Below, one piece after another: positions 23,808-31,820 of a stretch of 46,122 nucleotides of DNA (within the stretch, counting starts at the first letter, position 1; the number at the start of each line of letters is the position of its first letter). The DNA is from Gemmatimonadota bacterium (GTDB lineage: Bacteria; Gemmatimonadota; Gemmatimonadetes; Gemmatimonadales; Gemmatimonadaceae), in contig JARIFA010000011.1 of the NCBI GenBank assembly GCA_031127075.1, forward strand, positions 1-46,122, written 5' to 3'. Position numbers and translations under genes: made by a program. Below the pieces are notes generated by a model. That model saw only the letters and a list, made by a program, of their open reading frames with translations, made no database searches and was not told the origin of the DNA.

Positions 23808-24725
23808 ATGCTCGATCCCCGGGTCACCGAGCGGCGGAACCCCCGCACCGCCGATATCGATCTCGCCTCGCCGCTGGAGATCGTCGACCTGATCTCCGCG
23901 GAGGATCGCTCCGTCGCGGATGCGGTGGCGACCCAACGTGAGCCGATCGCGCGGACCGTCGCGCTGATCGAGGCGGCGTTCCGCGCCGGTCGCCGGCTGC
24001 TCTATGCCGGCGCGGGCACCTCCGGCCGGCTCGGCGTCCTCGACGCCTCCGAGTGCCCGCCGACCTTCGGGAGCGATCCCGCGCTCGTCCGCGGGATCAT
24101 CGCCGGGGGGACGGCGGCAATGTTCCGAGCGCAGGAGGGTGCGGAGGATTCGCCCGAGGGCGGGCGCGCCGACCTCGAGGCCGAGGGGCTCGTCGCCGGG
24201 GATGTGGTGGTCGGCATCGCGGCGAGTGGCACCACCCCCTACGTGCGCGGGGCCCTCACCTACGCCCGGTCGATCGGCGCGCGCGCGGTGCTCGTGGCCT
24301 GCTCCCCGCCGCCGCCCGAGCTCGCGGAGACCCTCGACGAACTGATCCTCCCGATCACGGGGCCCGAGGTCGTGACGGGCTCGACGCGCCTCAAGGCCGG
24401 GACGGCGACGAAGATGGTGCTCAACATGCTCACGACGGGCGCGATGATCCGTGTGGGGAAGACGTACGGCAACCTGATGGTGGACCTGCAGTCGACGAAC
24501 ACGAAGCTGCGGGACCGTGCCGAGCGGCTGCTGATGCTGACCTGCGGACTTGGCCGCGAGGAGGCGCGCCTCGCGCTCGATGCGGCCGAGGGGCGCGTGA
24601 AGGTCGCGATCGTGATGCGCCAGCTGGGGCTCGACCGTGTGACGGCACTCGCGCGCCTCGAGGCGGCGGGCGGCGTCGTGCGGCGCGTGCTCCCGGGCCC
24701 CCCGCCCCCCGTGAGCGGCGGATGA
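23808..24725 (+). CDS. murQ: N-acetylmuramic acid 6-phosphate etherase
   Basis: Cleaves the lactyl ether of MurNAc-6-phosphate to give GlcNAc-6-phosphate and D-lactate in cell-wall recycling; cytoplasmic. The 305-residue product has the SIS sugar-phosphate fold: TERRNPRTADID at the start, the GAGTSGRLGVLDASECPPTFG signature with the catalytic Glu, GIAASGTTPYV, and GSTRLKAGTATKMVLNML. ATG 23808 seems leaderless. The stop overlaps the anmK start (ATGA). Because the next gene makes the MurNAc-6-phosphate substrate from anhydro-MurNAc, the order is a standard recycling pair. Confidence 0.96.
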   Translation: MLDPRVTERRNPRTADIDLASPLEIVDLISAEDRSVADAVATQREPIARTVALIEAAFRAGRRLLYAGAGTSGRLGVLDASECPPTFGSDPALVRGIIAGGTAAMFRAQEGAEDSPEGGRADLEAEGLVAGDVVVGIAASGTTPYVRGALTYARSIGARAVLVACSPPPPELAETLDELILPITGPEVVTGSTRLKAGTATKMVLNMLTTGAMIRVGKTYGNLMVDLQSTNTKLRDRAERLLMLTCGLGREEARLALDAAEGRVKVAIVMRQLGLDRVTALARLEAAGGVVRRVLPGPPPPVSGG

Positions 24726-25849
24726 CGGTCCTCGTGGGGGTGATGTCGGGCACCTCGCTCGACGGCGTCACCGCGGCCGTGGTGCGCGTGACCGAGGATG
24801 AGGTGGGGCGCGTGACGCCGCAGCTCCTCGCGCACCGGACGCTCGCCTACACCCCTGCGATGCGGGACCGGCTCGCCGCCGCGCTCGTCGGCGCGACACC
24901 CGCCGAGTACACGCGCCTCGACTTCGCGCTCGGCGCGGTGCTCGCGGACGCCGCCGTCGCGGCGATCGCGGAGGCCGGCGTCCCGCGCGACGAGATTGCG
25001 GCGATCGCCTCCCACGGGCATACCGTCTGGCACGATCCGCCGCACGCGACCTGGCAGTTCGGGCAACCCGCGGTGATCGCGGAGCGCACGGGGCGACCGG
25101 TCATTGCCGATTTCCGGGTGCGCGACGTCGCCGCGGGTGGGCAGGGCGCCCCCCTCGTGCCGATCGCCGATGCGATGCTCTTCGCCGCCGACGATCGCTG
25201 GCGGGTGCTGCAGAACCTCGGGGGGATGGGGAACCTCACCGTCGTGCCGCCACGTGGGGCGCTCGAGGGCGTGCGCGCCTTCGACACCGGCCCCGGCGTC
25301 GCGGTGCTCGACGGCGTGACGCGGACGCTCCGTCCGGAGCTCCCGTACGACGTCGAGGGTCGCCTCGCGGCGCAGGGCACGCCGATCGAGTCGGTCCTCG
25401 AGGCGCTCCTCGCGGATCCGTGGTTCGCCGCGCCGCCGCCGAAGTCGACGGGGCGAGAACGCTACACGGCGGCCTATGTGGCCGACCTCATCGCGCGCTG
25501 TCGCGCCGCGCGCCCCGACGCCAGTGATGCCGACATCATCTGCACCGCCGCCTGGCTCACCGCGCGGAGCATCGGCCTCGCGGTCGACCGCTTCGTCCCG
25601 GAGCCCGTCGAGGAGGTGCTGCTCTCCGGCGGCGGCGCGCATCACCCGGTGCTTCGCGAAGCGATCGCGATGACGCTCGCGCCACGGACCGTCCATCGCT
25701 TCGATCGGCTCTACTTCGATGGCGATGCGAAGGAGGCGGTGGCCTTCGCCTTCCTCGGCTGGCTCCATCTGCAGGGACGTCCGGGCAATGTGCCGACCGC
25801 CACCGGGGCGCGTGGCCCGCGGGTGCTCGGCACCTACACGCCCGCGTGA
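24722..25849 (+). CDS. anmK: Anhydro-N-acetylmuramic acid kinase
   Basis: Converts 1,6-anhydro-MurNAc plus ATP to MurNAc-6-phosphate, the substrate of MurQ; cytoplasmic ASKHA-fold kinase. The 375-residue protein has the N-terminal GVMSGTSLDGV, the SHGHTVWHDP region, the RPVIADFRVRDVAAGGQGAPLVP motif and the LSGGGAHHPVL nucleotide-binding loop. It overlaps both neighbours by 4 bp (ATGA with murQ, GTGA with the GH3 gene), so the three are translationally coupled. Confidence 0.96.
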   Translation: MTVLVGVMSGTSLDGVTAAVVRVTEDEVGRVTPQLLAHRTLAYTPAMRDRLAAALVGATPAEYTRLDFALGAVLADAAVAAIAEAGVPRDEIAAIASHGHTVWHDPPHATWQFGQPAVIAERTGRPVIADFRVRDVAAGGQGAPLVPIADAMLFAADDRWRVLQNLGGMGNLTVVPPRGALEGVRAFDTGPGVAVLDGVTRTLRPELPYDVEGRLAAQGTPIESVLEALLADPWFAAPPPKSTGRERYTAAYVADLIARCRAARPDASDADIICTAAWLTARSIGLAVDRFVPEPVEEVLLSGGGAHHPVLREAIAMTLAPRTVHRFDRLYFDGDAKEAVAFAFLGWLHLQGRPGNVPTATGARGPRVLGTYTPA

Positions 25850-27312
25850 TCCATCCGCTCGCGGGACTCCTGGTTCCTGAGCTCTGGTGGGATGCGCGCG
25901 CGGGGTTCGGACACCTCGAGGCGCTCATCGAGGATGCGCTCGAGATCGGCGTGGGCGGCTTCGTGGTCCGCAACGGCCCGCGCGATGCGGTTCAGGCGCT
26001 GACCGACGCGCTCCGGCGTGACGCACCGCACCCGTTGCTGCTCGCGGCGGAGGTCGAGGCCGGGGTCGGCGGCACCTTCGCGACCGGCACGGCGCTCCCA
26101 CCCCTCGGCGCCCTCGGTGCCCTCCGCGATGCGGAGGCGTTCCGGCGCGCGGCGAAGCTCACCGCGCGCGAACTCGGCGCGCTCGGCCTCAACTGGGCGC
26201 TCGCCCCGGTGGCGGAGCTCGCGGGCCCTCCGGCGAACCCCGTGCTCGGTGCGCGTGCCGCCGGTGACGACGCGCAGCGCGTCGCCGAATGGCTCGTCGA
26301 TTGGGTCGATGCCTGTCAGGCCGAGGGGATCCTCGCCTGTGCGCGCGGCTTCCCCGGCGCGGGACGCGCGTCGCTCGATCCGTGGGCGGACGCCGCCGTC
26401 GCTGGCGCCTTCGTCGCCGAGGATGCGGCCACCCTCTGGGCGACCGACCTCGTCCCGTACCGCGGGCTCACCGACGCCGGGGTCGCGAGCGTCGCCGTGA
26501 GCCCGGTCGCCTTCCCCGGGCTCGACCGGAGCGGCGTCCCCGCCTGCCACTCGTCGGCGCTCGTCACGACCTTCCTGCGCGGTGAGCTGCGATACGACGG
26601 GCTCATCGTCGCCGAGGCGGCCGGCGCGACCGCCGCACGGCGCGGCGGCGGTGAAGGGGATTCGGTGGTGGCGGCCGTGCGCGCCGGCTGCGACCTCGTC
26701 TTGGCGCCGCACGATCTGCACGAGGTGCTGACGGCGCTCGAGGACGCGAATGACGCCGGCGCGCTCGACCTCGACGCGCTTGAGACGTCGCGGGCGCGCC
26801 GACGGTTCTGGGCCGACTGGGCCGCGCCGCGCGCGATGCGGGAGCCGACGCTCGACGATGTGCTCTGGGCGCGCCAGGTCGCCGATCTCCTCGTCCATCC
26901 GGTGCGCGGTGTCGTCCCGGCGCTCGATGCGTCGCCCGAGGTCGTCGTGCTCGACGATGCGGTGCGCGGCCCGTGGGCACCGCCGGCGGGGGCGCCCTTG
27001 CTGGAAGCCCTGCGGGCGGTGGGCTTCACGCCGCGGCCGGTCGACACCCCGACCTCCGAGGGGCGTGGGCCGGTGCTCCTCGCGCTCTTCGGTGGCCCCG
27101 CCGCCGCGCGCGGCCGCGTCAGCTGGCGCGACGAGACCCTCGCGACCGTCCGCGCGCTCCACGAGGCCACGCGCGCGCGGCATCGCAGTCTCGTCGTCCT
27201 GGTCTTCGCGCCGCCGGCGCTCGCGGCCGCGGTGCCGGACGCGCCGCACGTGGTCTGTGCCTGGGGCGATGCGCGGGCGATGCAGGAGGGGGCGGCCCGT
27301 CGGCTCGCCTGA
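25846..27312 (+). CDS. NagZ-like glycoside hydrolase family 3 protein, catalytic residues lost
   Basis: The context (third gene of murQ-anmK) and the alignable framework say NagZ, the cytoplasmic beta-N-acetylglucosaminidase that releases anhydro-MurNAc, but the active site is gone. Where NagZ has DQEGGRV, this protein has EVEAGVG. The KHFPGHG substrate loop is RGFPGAG. The ADSH loop with the general acid/base His is LDPW. The SDDLSM motif with the nucleophile Asp is AEAAGA. Scaffold motifs remain (APVAEL, GELRYDGLIV, AGCDLVLAP). At 488 residues it is longer than NagZ (about 340), with an additional C-terminal alpha/beta domain (about 360-488) similar in place to the second domain of two-domain GH3 enzymes. 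The GTG start overlaps the anmK stop. It may be a non-catalytic sugar-binding or regulatory protein, or use a different mechanism. Confidence 0.85.
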   Translation: MIHPLAGLLVPELWWDARAGFGHLEALIEDALEIGVGGFVVRNGPRDAVQALTDALRRDAPHPLLLAAEVEAGVGGTFATGTALPPLGALGALRDAEAFRRAAKLTARELGALGLNWALAPVAELAGPPANPVLGARAAGDDAQRVAEWLVDWVDACQAEGILACARGFPGAGRASLDPWADAAVAGAFVAEDAATLWATDLVPYRGLTDAGVASVAVSPVAFPGLDRSGVPACHSSALVTTFLRGELRYDGLIVAEAAGATAARRGGGEGDSVVAAVRAGCDLVLAPHDLHEVLTALEDANDAGALDLDALETSRARRRFWADWAAPRAMREPTLDDVLWARQVADLLVHPVRGVVPALDASPEVVVLDDAVRGPWAPPAGAPLLEALRAVGFTPRPVDTPTSEGRGPVLLALFGGPAAARGRVSWRDETLATVRALHEATRARHRSLVVLVFAPPALAAAVPDAPHVVCAWGDARAMQEGAARRLA

Positions 27313-27315
27313 CGC

Positions 27316-28680
27316 TCAGCGGAGCGCCGCCGTCGCGTCGCCGGTGAGTTGGGACGCGAGGCGCGCCGAGGGGACCGTGTAGATGATGCGCCCCCCGCTC
27401 TCTGCGGCCGCGCCGTACAGCACGCCGATCACGAGCCCCCTCGCGTCGAACACGGGGGAGCCGCTCGAGCCCTGCGCGGCGTAGGCGTCGAGCTGGATGT
27501 TCTCGGGGAGCGTCTTGCTCACGGTTCCGATCCCGAGTGTCGCGACGGGGCGCAGCTCGTCGATGGCTCCCTCGTTCCCCGCGGTCGCCGTGCCGAGTGG
27601 GAAGCCGAGGATCGCCACCGGGTCGCCGAGCTTCACGCCGTCGCTGTCGCGCGCGATGCCGTTCACCGTGGGGTAGGGACCCGGGCGGACGAGGCGCAGC
27701 GTGGCGAGTTCGTCGGTGGGGCTCACGTACACGATCTCCGCCATCCGCCATTCGCCCTTCGTCCCCTCGAACGCCACGGCGACACGCGCGGCGCGGACGC
27801 CGGCCGCCGACTGCACGACGTGGCGGTTCGTGACGATGAGGCCGGTGGGGAGGATGTTGAACCCGGTGCCGCTCTCGGCACGCCCATCAGGCATCTCCAC
27901 CGCGATGAAGACGACGGCGGCCTTGTTCGCGGCGAGGATGGCGGCGTAGTCGGTGCGCGCGAACGTCGCGGTGCGCCGCTGGCGGGTGCGCATCTCGGCG
28001 GCGAGCGCGGTCACGTTCCCGCCCGCCGCCGACGTCGCGCGCAGCTCGCCGGTCATCCGGTCCATCTCGGCGCGCGCCTCCTCGAGGGCGGCGTCGGCGA
28101 CGCCCGTCTCGGACAGGCGCACGGCGAGCGCGCGCGCCAGCGAGTCGTTCGCGGCGAGGAGTTGCGCCACCTGCGAGCGTCCCGCGCGCTGGGCGCGCAT
28201 CACGAGGCCGATGGTGAGCCCGCCACCGACGAGGACGAGCACGCCGAGGCCGAGGATCATCCGGCGCAGTGTCCCGGTCTGCTGCTGGACCGCTTCGGCG
28301 ATGCGCACCTCGGTGTTCTTCGGGGGCATCGCCGGACGATGCGTGGTGGTGCCGTCGCGGCCCAGCGTCGGCTCCGCGAGGTCGATCCGCACCTTGGGAC
28401 CACCCAGCCCGAACTCGATGACGTCGCCGTGGGCGAGGACATGCGTCCCGCCGAGTTTGAGCCCGTTGACGTAGGTGCCGTTCGTGGAGCCGAGATCGAC
28501 GAGCTGCGCCTCGTCACCGGCGAGGCGCACCTCGGCGTGGCGCGAGGAGGCGTCGAGGTCCTGTTCCGGGTCGAGCGCCAGGTCGTTGCTCGGGTGCCGC
28601 CCGATGGTGATGACGGCGCGTTCGAACCGCTCCGTCCTCCCGGCGTGGGCGCCGCGGAGGACGGTGAAGGTGATGACCAT
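27316..28680 (-). CDS. FHA-domain, membrane-anchored trypsin-like serine protease
   Basis: 454 residues. An N-terminal FHA domain (about 1-100; IGRHPSNDLAL, SSRHAEV, STNGTYVNG) binds phosphothreonine in the cytoplasm. A single transmembrane helix lies at about 141-161, then a coiled coil to about 240. A chymotrypsin-fold protease domain outside the membrane has His287 (TNRHVV), Asp323 (PTDELATL) and Ser406 (GSSGSP), so it should be active; there is no PDZ domain, unlike DegP/HtrA. Architecture suggests phosphorylation-gated proteolysis across the membrane. It overlaps the PP2C gene (TGATG), which itself overlaps the kinase gene: the FHA domain is the likely reader of that kinase. It converges with the GH3 gene 3 bp away. 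Confidence 0.9.
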   Translation of the reverse strand: MVITFTVLRGAHAGRTERFERAVITIGRHPSNDLALDPEQDLDASSRHAEVRLAGDEAQLVDLGSTNGTYVNGLKLGGTHVLAHGDVIEFGLGGPKVRIDLAEPTLGRDGTTTHRPAMPPKNTEVRIAEAVQQQTGTLRRMILGLGVLVLVGGGLTIGLVMRAQRAGRSQVAQLLAANDSLARALAVRLSETGVADAALEEARAEMDRMTGELRATSAAGGNVTALAAEMRTRQRRTATFARTDYAAILAANKAAVVFIAVEMPDGRAESGTGFNILPTGLIVTNRHVVQSAAGVRAARVAVAFEGTKGEWRMAEIVYVSPTDELATLRLVRPGPYPTVNGIARDSDGVKLGDPVAILGFPLGTATAGNEGAIDELRPVATLGIGTVSKTLPENIQLDAYAAQGSSGSPVFDARGLVIGVLYGAAAESGGRIIYTVPSARLASQLTGDATAALR

Positions 28681-29819
28681 CAGCGGAGGAACCAGAGCGC
28701 GACGACGAGCGCCCCCACGGCGAGAAGCGCGAACGCCGTCCGCGGGCTGAGCAGTGCTTCGTCCTCGGCCTCGAGCATCTCGCTCGTGCGGCGTCGCGGG
28801 CGATCAGCGGTGGCCGTCGCGCCGTCCGTCATCGGCTCCGGGCTCGGCGTGACATTGGACGGTGCGCTGACCGCGGCGGGGGCGGCGTCGGCGCGTTCAG
28901 GGGTGGCCGCGATCGCGGCGAGCGACGTGCGGTCGACCCGCTGCGTCGCCCGCGCGGCCTGCTCGCCCACGTACGCGCGGTGCCCCGGGGGGGTGTCGGC
29001 CTCGGCGGGGAGGGCCATCCCGTCCAGCCGCGCGGCGACGACGGTGATGTTGTCCGGACCGCCGGCGGCGTTCGCCCGCGCGATGAGCGCCGCGCACGCG
29101 GCGTCGAGGTCGGACGTCGCGGTGATCTCCGTGGCGATCTCCTGCGCACGCACCTGACCCGAGAGTCCATCGGAGCAGAGCACCAGGACGTCGCCGCGGC
29201 AGAGGTGCTGTGCCGTGAGGTCTACCCGCACCCGCGGTTCCGGCCCGAGTGCCTGCAGGATGATGTTGCGACGCTCCGAGACGGCCGCTTGTTCCTCCGT
29301 GATCTCGCCGGCGTCGATCAGTCGCTGCATCAACGACTGGTCCTTGGTGAGTTGGGTCGCGATGCCGTCCCGCACGAGGTAGGCCCGGGAGTCGCCGACC
29401 TGCGCGAGGAATGCCCACGGACCGAGGACCCCCACGATCGTCGCGGTCGTGCCCATCCCCTTCATCCCCGGCTGGCTCCTCGCGTGCGCGTGGAGTCGCT
29501 GGTTCGCCGCCTCCGTCGCCTCGCGCAACGCGTGGGCGAAGTGGTCGGCGTCGTCCGCGTCCGAGGCGATCCACCGGGCCCGCAGCTCCTCGAGGACGGT
29601 CTCGATCGCCATCGCGCTCGCCACTTCCCCCGCCGCCGCACCGCCCATCCCGTCGGCCACCATCAGGAGGACGCCGCGCGGCCCCAGTGGAGCCGCGCCC
29701 ACGCCCGGGGTCGCGCCGTCGACGGAGAGGTCGGCGACGAGGAAGGCATCCTCGTTGTGGTCACGCATCCGCCCCACGTCAGTGCGGCCGGCGATCGCGA
29801 TGGCGATGTCGTGCGTCAT
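28680..29819 (-). CDS. PP2C-type Ser/Thr phosphatase
   Basis: 379 residues. The catalytic domain (about 8-255) has the metal-binding motifs of PPM phosphatases: GRMRDHNEDAF, LLMVADGMGGAAAGE, GDSRAYLVR, LCSDGLSG and GGPDNITVV. A Pro/Ala/Thr-rich linker follows and the protein ends with one transmembrane helix (LLAVGALVVALWFL), so the phosphatase faces the cytoplasm. It removes phosphates placed by the neighbouring kinase. ATG 29819 has GGAG 7 nt upstream and overlaps the kinase stop; an in-frame ATG at 29840 is less likely. Confidence 0.93.
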   Translation of the reverse strand: MTHDIAIAIAGRTDVGRMRDHNEDAFLVADLSVDGATPGVGAAPLGPRGVLLMVADGMGGAAAGEVASAMAIETVLEELRARWIASDADDADHFAHALREATEAANQRLHAHARSQPGMKGMGTTATIVGVLGPWAFLAQVGDSRAYLVRDGIATQLTKDQSLMQRLIDAGEITEEQAAVSERRNIILQALGPEPRVRVDLTAQHLCRGDVLVLCSDGLSGQVRAQEIATEITATSDLDAACAALIARANAAGGPDNITVVAARLDGMALPAEADTPPGHRAYVGEQAARATQRVDRTSLAAIAATPERADAAPAAVSAPSNVTPSPEPMTDGATATADRPRRRTSEMLEAEDEALLSPRTAFALLAVGALVVALWFLR

Positions 29820-31606
29820 CGCATCGCTCCGCCGTCGCACTGCATCAGATCGGAAGTGCGGCGGGCGAGCTGTACGCGGGTGGGCGTCTCGTGCCGCGCG
29901 ACCACCTGCTTCGCGGCGGCACAGACCCCCTCCTGATCCTCGAGCGCGGTGTAGGCGATCATCTGTACGTAGTAAGACTCCGCGAGCGATTGCCCGGTGA
30001 GTCGAGGCTGCAACGCGGCGATGTCGCGGAGGACGCGCGCGCCATTCCCGCCCTGCGCCTCACGGAGCAGCACCGGGAGCCGAGCCGCCAACTCCGCGGC
30101 CGTGGGCTCGGCCGGGGTCGTTGGGGGCGGGTCTGCCTGTGGTGCGGTGGTCGCGCCACCCGTCGTGCCACCGGTCGGGGTCGGCCCTCCGCCGGTCGCG
30201 ACGTTCCGACCGTCGGGGCGCCCCCCGTCGATACGTCGCGTCGGCGAAGGGCTCGGCGGGACCGTCGGCGCGCCCTCGACGGGCTTCGTGTACAGCTGCA
30301 CCGGTTCACCGGTGGTGGTCGGCGACGCGCCCGCGGCGGCCGGGATGGCCGCGGGGGCGATCCCGGTCGAGTCGGCTGGGGTCGCGCTCGATTCGTTGCC
30401 GCCGGACCCGAGTTTCCAGACGAGCCCGGCGACGAGGACCACGGCCCCGATGCCGCCACCGATCAGCGGGCCGCGCGACCGAGCGCTCGGCGTCGCCGTC
30501 GACGGGGCGGCCGGGGCCGGGGCCGCCGCACGCGTCCCCCCACGCACGCCGGCCGCCGCGGCCGGCGCCCCACCCGACCGGGCCACCCGGGTCGCCGGCA
30601 CATCGGAGGCGCCCAGGATCATCGTCCCCGCCTCGGCGCTCGGCGCGTCCGCGAGGAGCGCGCACGCCGCCGCGAACTCACGCCCGAACTGCGCCGCGCT
30701 CTGATAGCGGTCCGCTGCGTCCCGAGCGAGGGCGAGATCGACGGTGGCCTGCAGCTCGGCGGGCCACGCGACCTCCGGCCGCACCTCCGCGAGCGTCCGC
30801 GGCAGGTCGGTGAGGCGCATGATCATCGCCTCCTGCGCCGAGTTCGCCGCGAAGGGGAGGGTCCCGGTGAGGCAATTGAAGGCGACGAGCCCGAGGGCAT
30901 AGATGTCCGAACGACCGTCGAGCCGATCGCCCGCGAGCTGTTCGGGGCTCATGTACTCCGGGGTGCCGACGACGAGGCCCGTCTTCGTGACCTTCTGCGC
31001 GTCGCTCGAGCTCGCCTTGGCGATGCCGAAGTCGACGACCTTCACCAGGTCAGAGCCGTCGCGGTTCCGCGCGACCATGATATTGTCGGGCTTCAGGTCG
31101 CGGTGGACGATGCCCGCGTCGTGGGCGACCTGCAGGGCGTCGGCGGTCTGGTGGACGATGCTCGCGGCCCGGCTCGGGGGCAGGGCGCCCACGCCCTCGA
31201 CGACGTCGGTGAGCGAGGCCCCCTCGATGAACTCCATCGCGAGGTAGATCGTCCCGTCCGGCGTCTCACCGAAGTCGTAGATGCCGCAGACGTTCGGATG
31301 ATTGAGCCGCGAGGCGTTCGCCGCCTCGCGATTGAAGCGCGCGATCGCATCCGGGTCCGCGTTCATTCCGGGGTTCATCACTTTGAGCGCGCTCTTGCGC
31401 CCCATCTTCACGTGCTCGGCGAGGTAGACCGTCCCCATCCCGCCCGCCCCGAGCTTCTTGAGGATGTGGTAGCGGTCCGCGACGACGGTGCCGAGGAGGT
31501 CCCCCGTGCCGGCGGCCGAGCGCAGCGCCGTCCCGTCGCGCGGGCAGAAGCGCTCGGAGAGGGGATACTCGGTGCCGCAGGTCGGACAGATCTTCTGGTC
31601 GCTCAC
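29816..31606 (-). CDS. Transmembrane zinc-ribbon Ser/Thr protein kinase
   Basis: 596 residues from GTG 31606, which has GGAG 6 nt upstream; the open frame further upstream is not coding. An N-terminal half-ribbon (CPTC...CPRD, one Cys replaced by Asp) precedes the kinase domain (about 40-310) with GAGGMGTVYLAEH, ALKVM, HRDLKPDN, DFG and the activation-loop end YMSPEQ, all intact. A transmembrane helix lies near 410-430 (GPLIGGGIGAVVLVAGLVWKL), then a long low-complexity Pro/Thr/Gly stretch and a small helical C-terminal domain with two Cys outside the membrane. No PASTA repeats. First gene of the kinase-PP2C-FHA protease operon. Confidence 0.93.
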   Translation of the reverse strand: MSDQKICPTCGTEYPLSERFCPRDGTALRSAAGTGDLLGTVVADRYHILKKLGAGGMGTVYLAEHVKMGRKSALKVMNPGMNADPDAIARFNREAANASRLNHPNVCGIYDFGETPDGTIYLAMEFIEGASLTDVVEGVGALPPSRAASIVHQTADALQVAHDAGIVHRDLKPDNIMVARNRDGSDLVKVVDFGIAKASSSDAQKVTKTGLVVGTPEYMSPEQLAGDRLDGRSDIYALGLVAFNCLTGTLPFAANSAQEAMIMRLTDLPRTLAEVRPEVAWPAELQATVDLALARDAADRYQSAAQFGREFAAACALLADAPSAEAGTMILGASDVPATRVARSGGAPAAAAGVRGGTRAAAPAPAAPSTATPSARSRGPLIGGGIGAVVLVAGLVWKLGSGGNESSATPADSTGIAPAAIPAAAGASPTTTGEPVQLYTKPVEGAPTVPPSPSPTRRIDGGRPDGRNVATGGGPTPTGGTTGGATTAPQADPPPTTPAEPTAAELAARLPVLLREAQGGNGARVLRDIAALQPRLTGQSLAESYYVQMIAYTALEDQEGVCAAAKQVVARHETPTRVQLARRTSDLMQCDGGAMR

Positions 31607-31696
31607 ACGCGCTCCGGACGGACGGGCTTCGAGGCCGCCGGCGGTTCGGTCCGACGCGATCTCCCGCGCGCGGGCGCTCCGACAGCGTATCGGTCG

Positions 31697-31702
31697 AATA
31701 TA
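31697..31702 (-). promoter_or_regulatory. Putative -10 box for the kinase operon
   Basis: On the minus strand TATATT, flanked by CG and CGAC, lies about 90 nt before the GTG at 31606. The same flanked box occurs at 43933 before the M20 peptidase gene. No recognisable -35. Confidence 0.35.
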
Positions 31703-31807
31703 CGGCGCGACGCAGAAGGGCCGGAAGGCGGCGGCGGTGAGGCGCGCGGCGGTGTGTGCGGAGGCAGGGCCGTTCCCCGAGCCCGTGCGGGGCCCGCTGG
31801 GCCGCGA

Positions 31808-31813
31808 TAGACT
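31808..31813 (+). promoter_or_regulatory. Putative -10 box for a leaderless transcript
   Basis: TAGACT is exactly 7 nt before ATG 31821, and no Shine-Dalgarno sequence is present. The spacing is the same as at murQ. Confidence 0.4.
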
Positions 31814-31820
31814 ATCGCCG

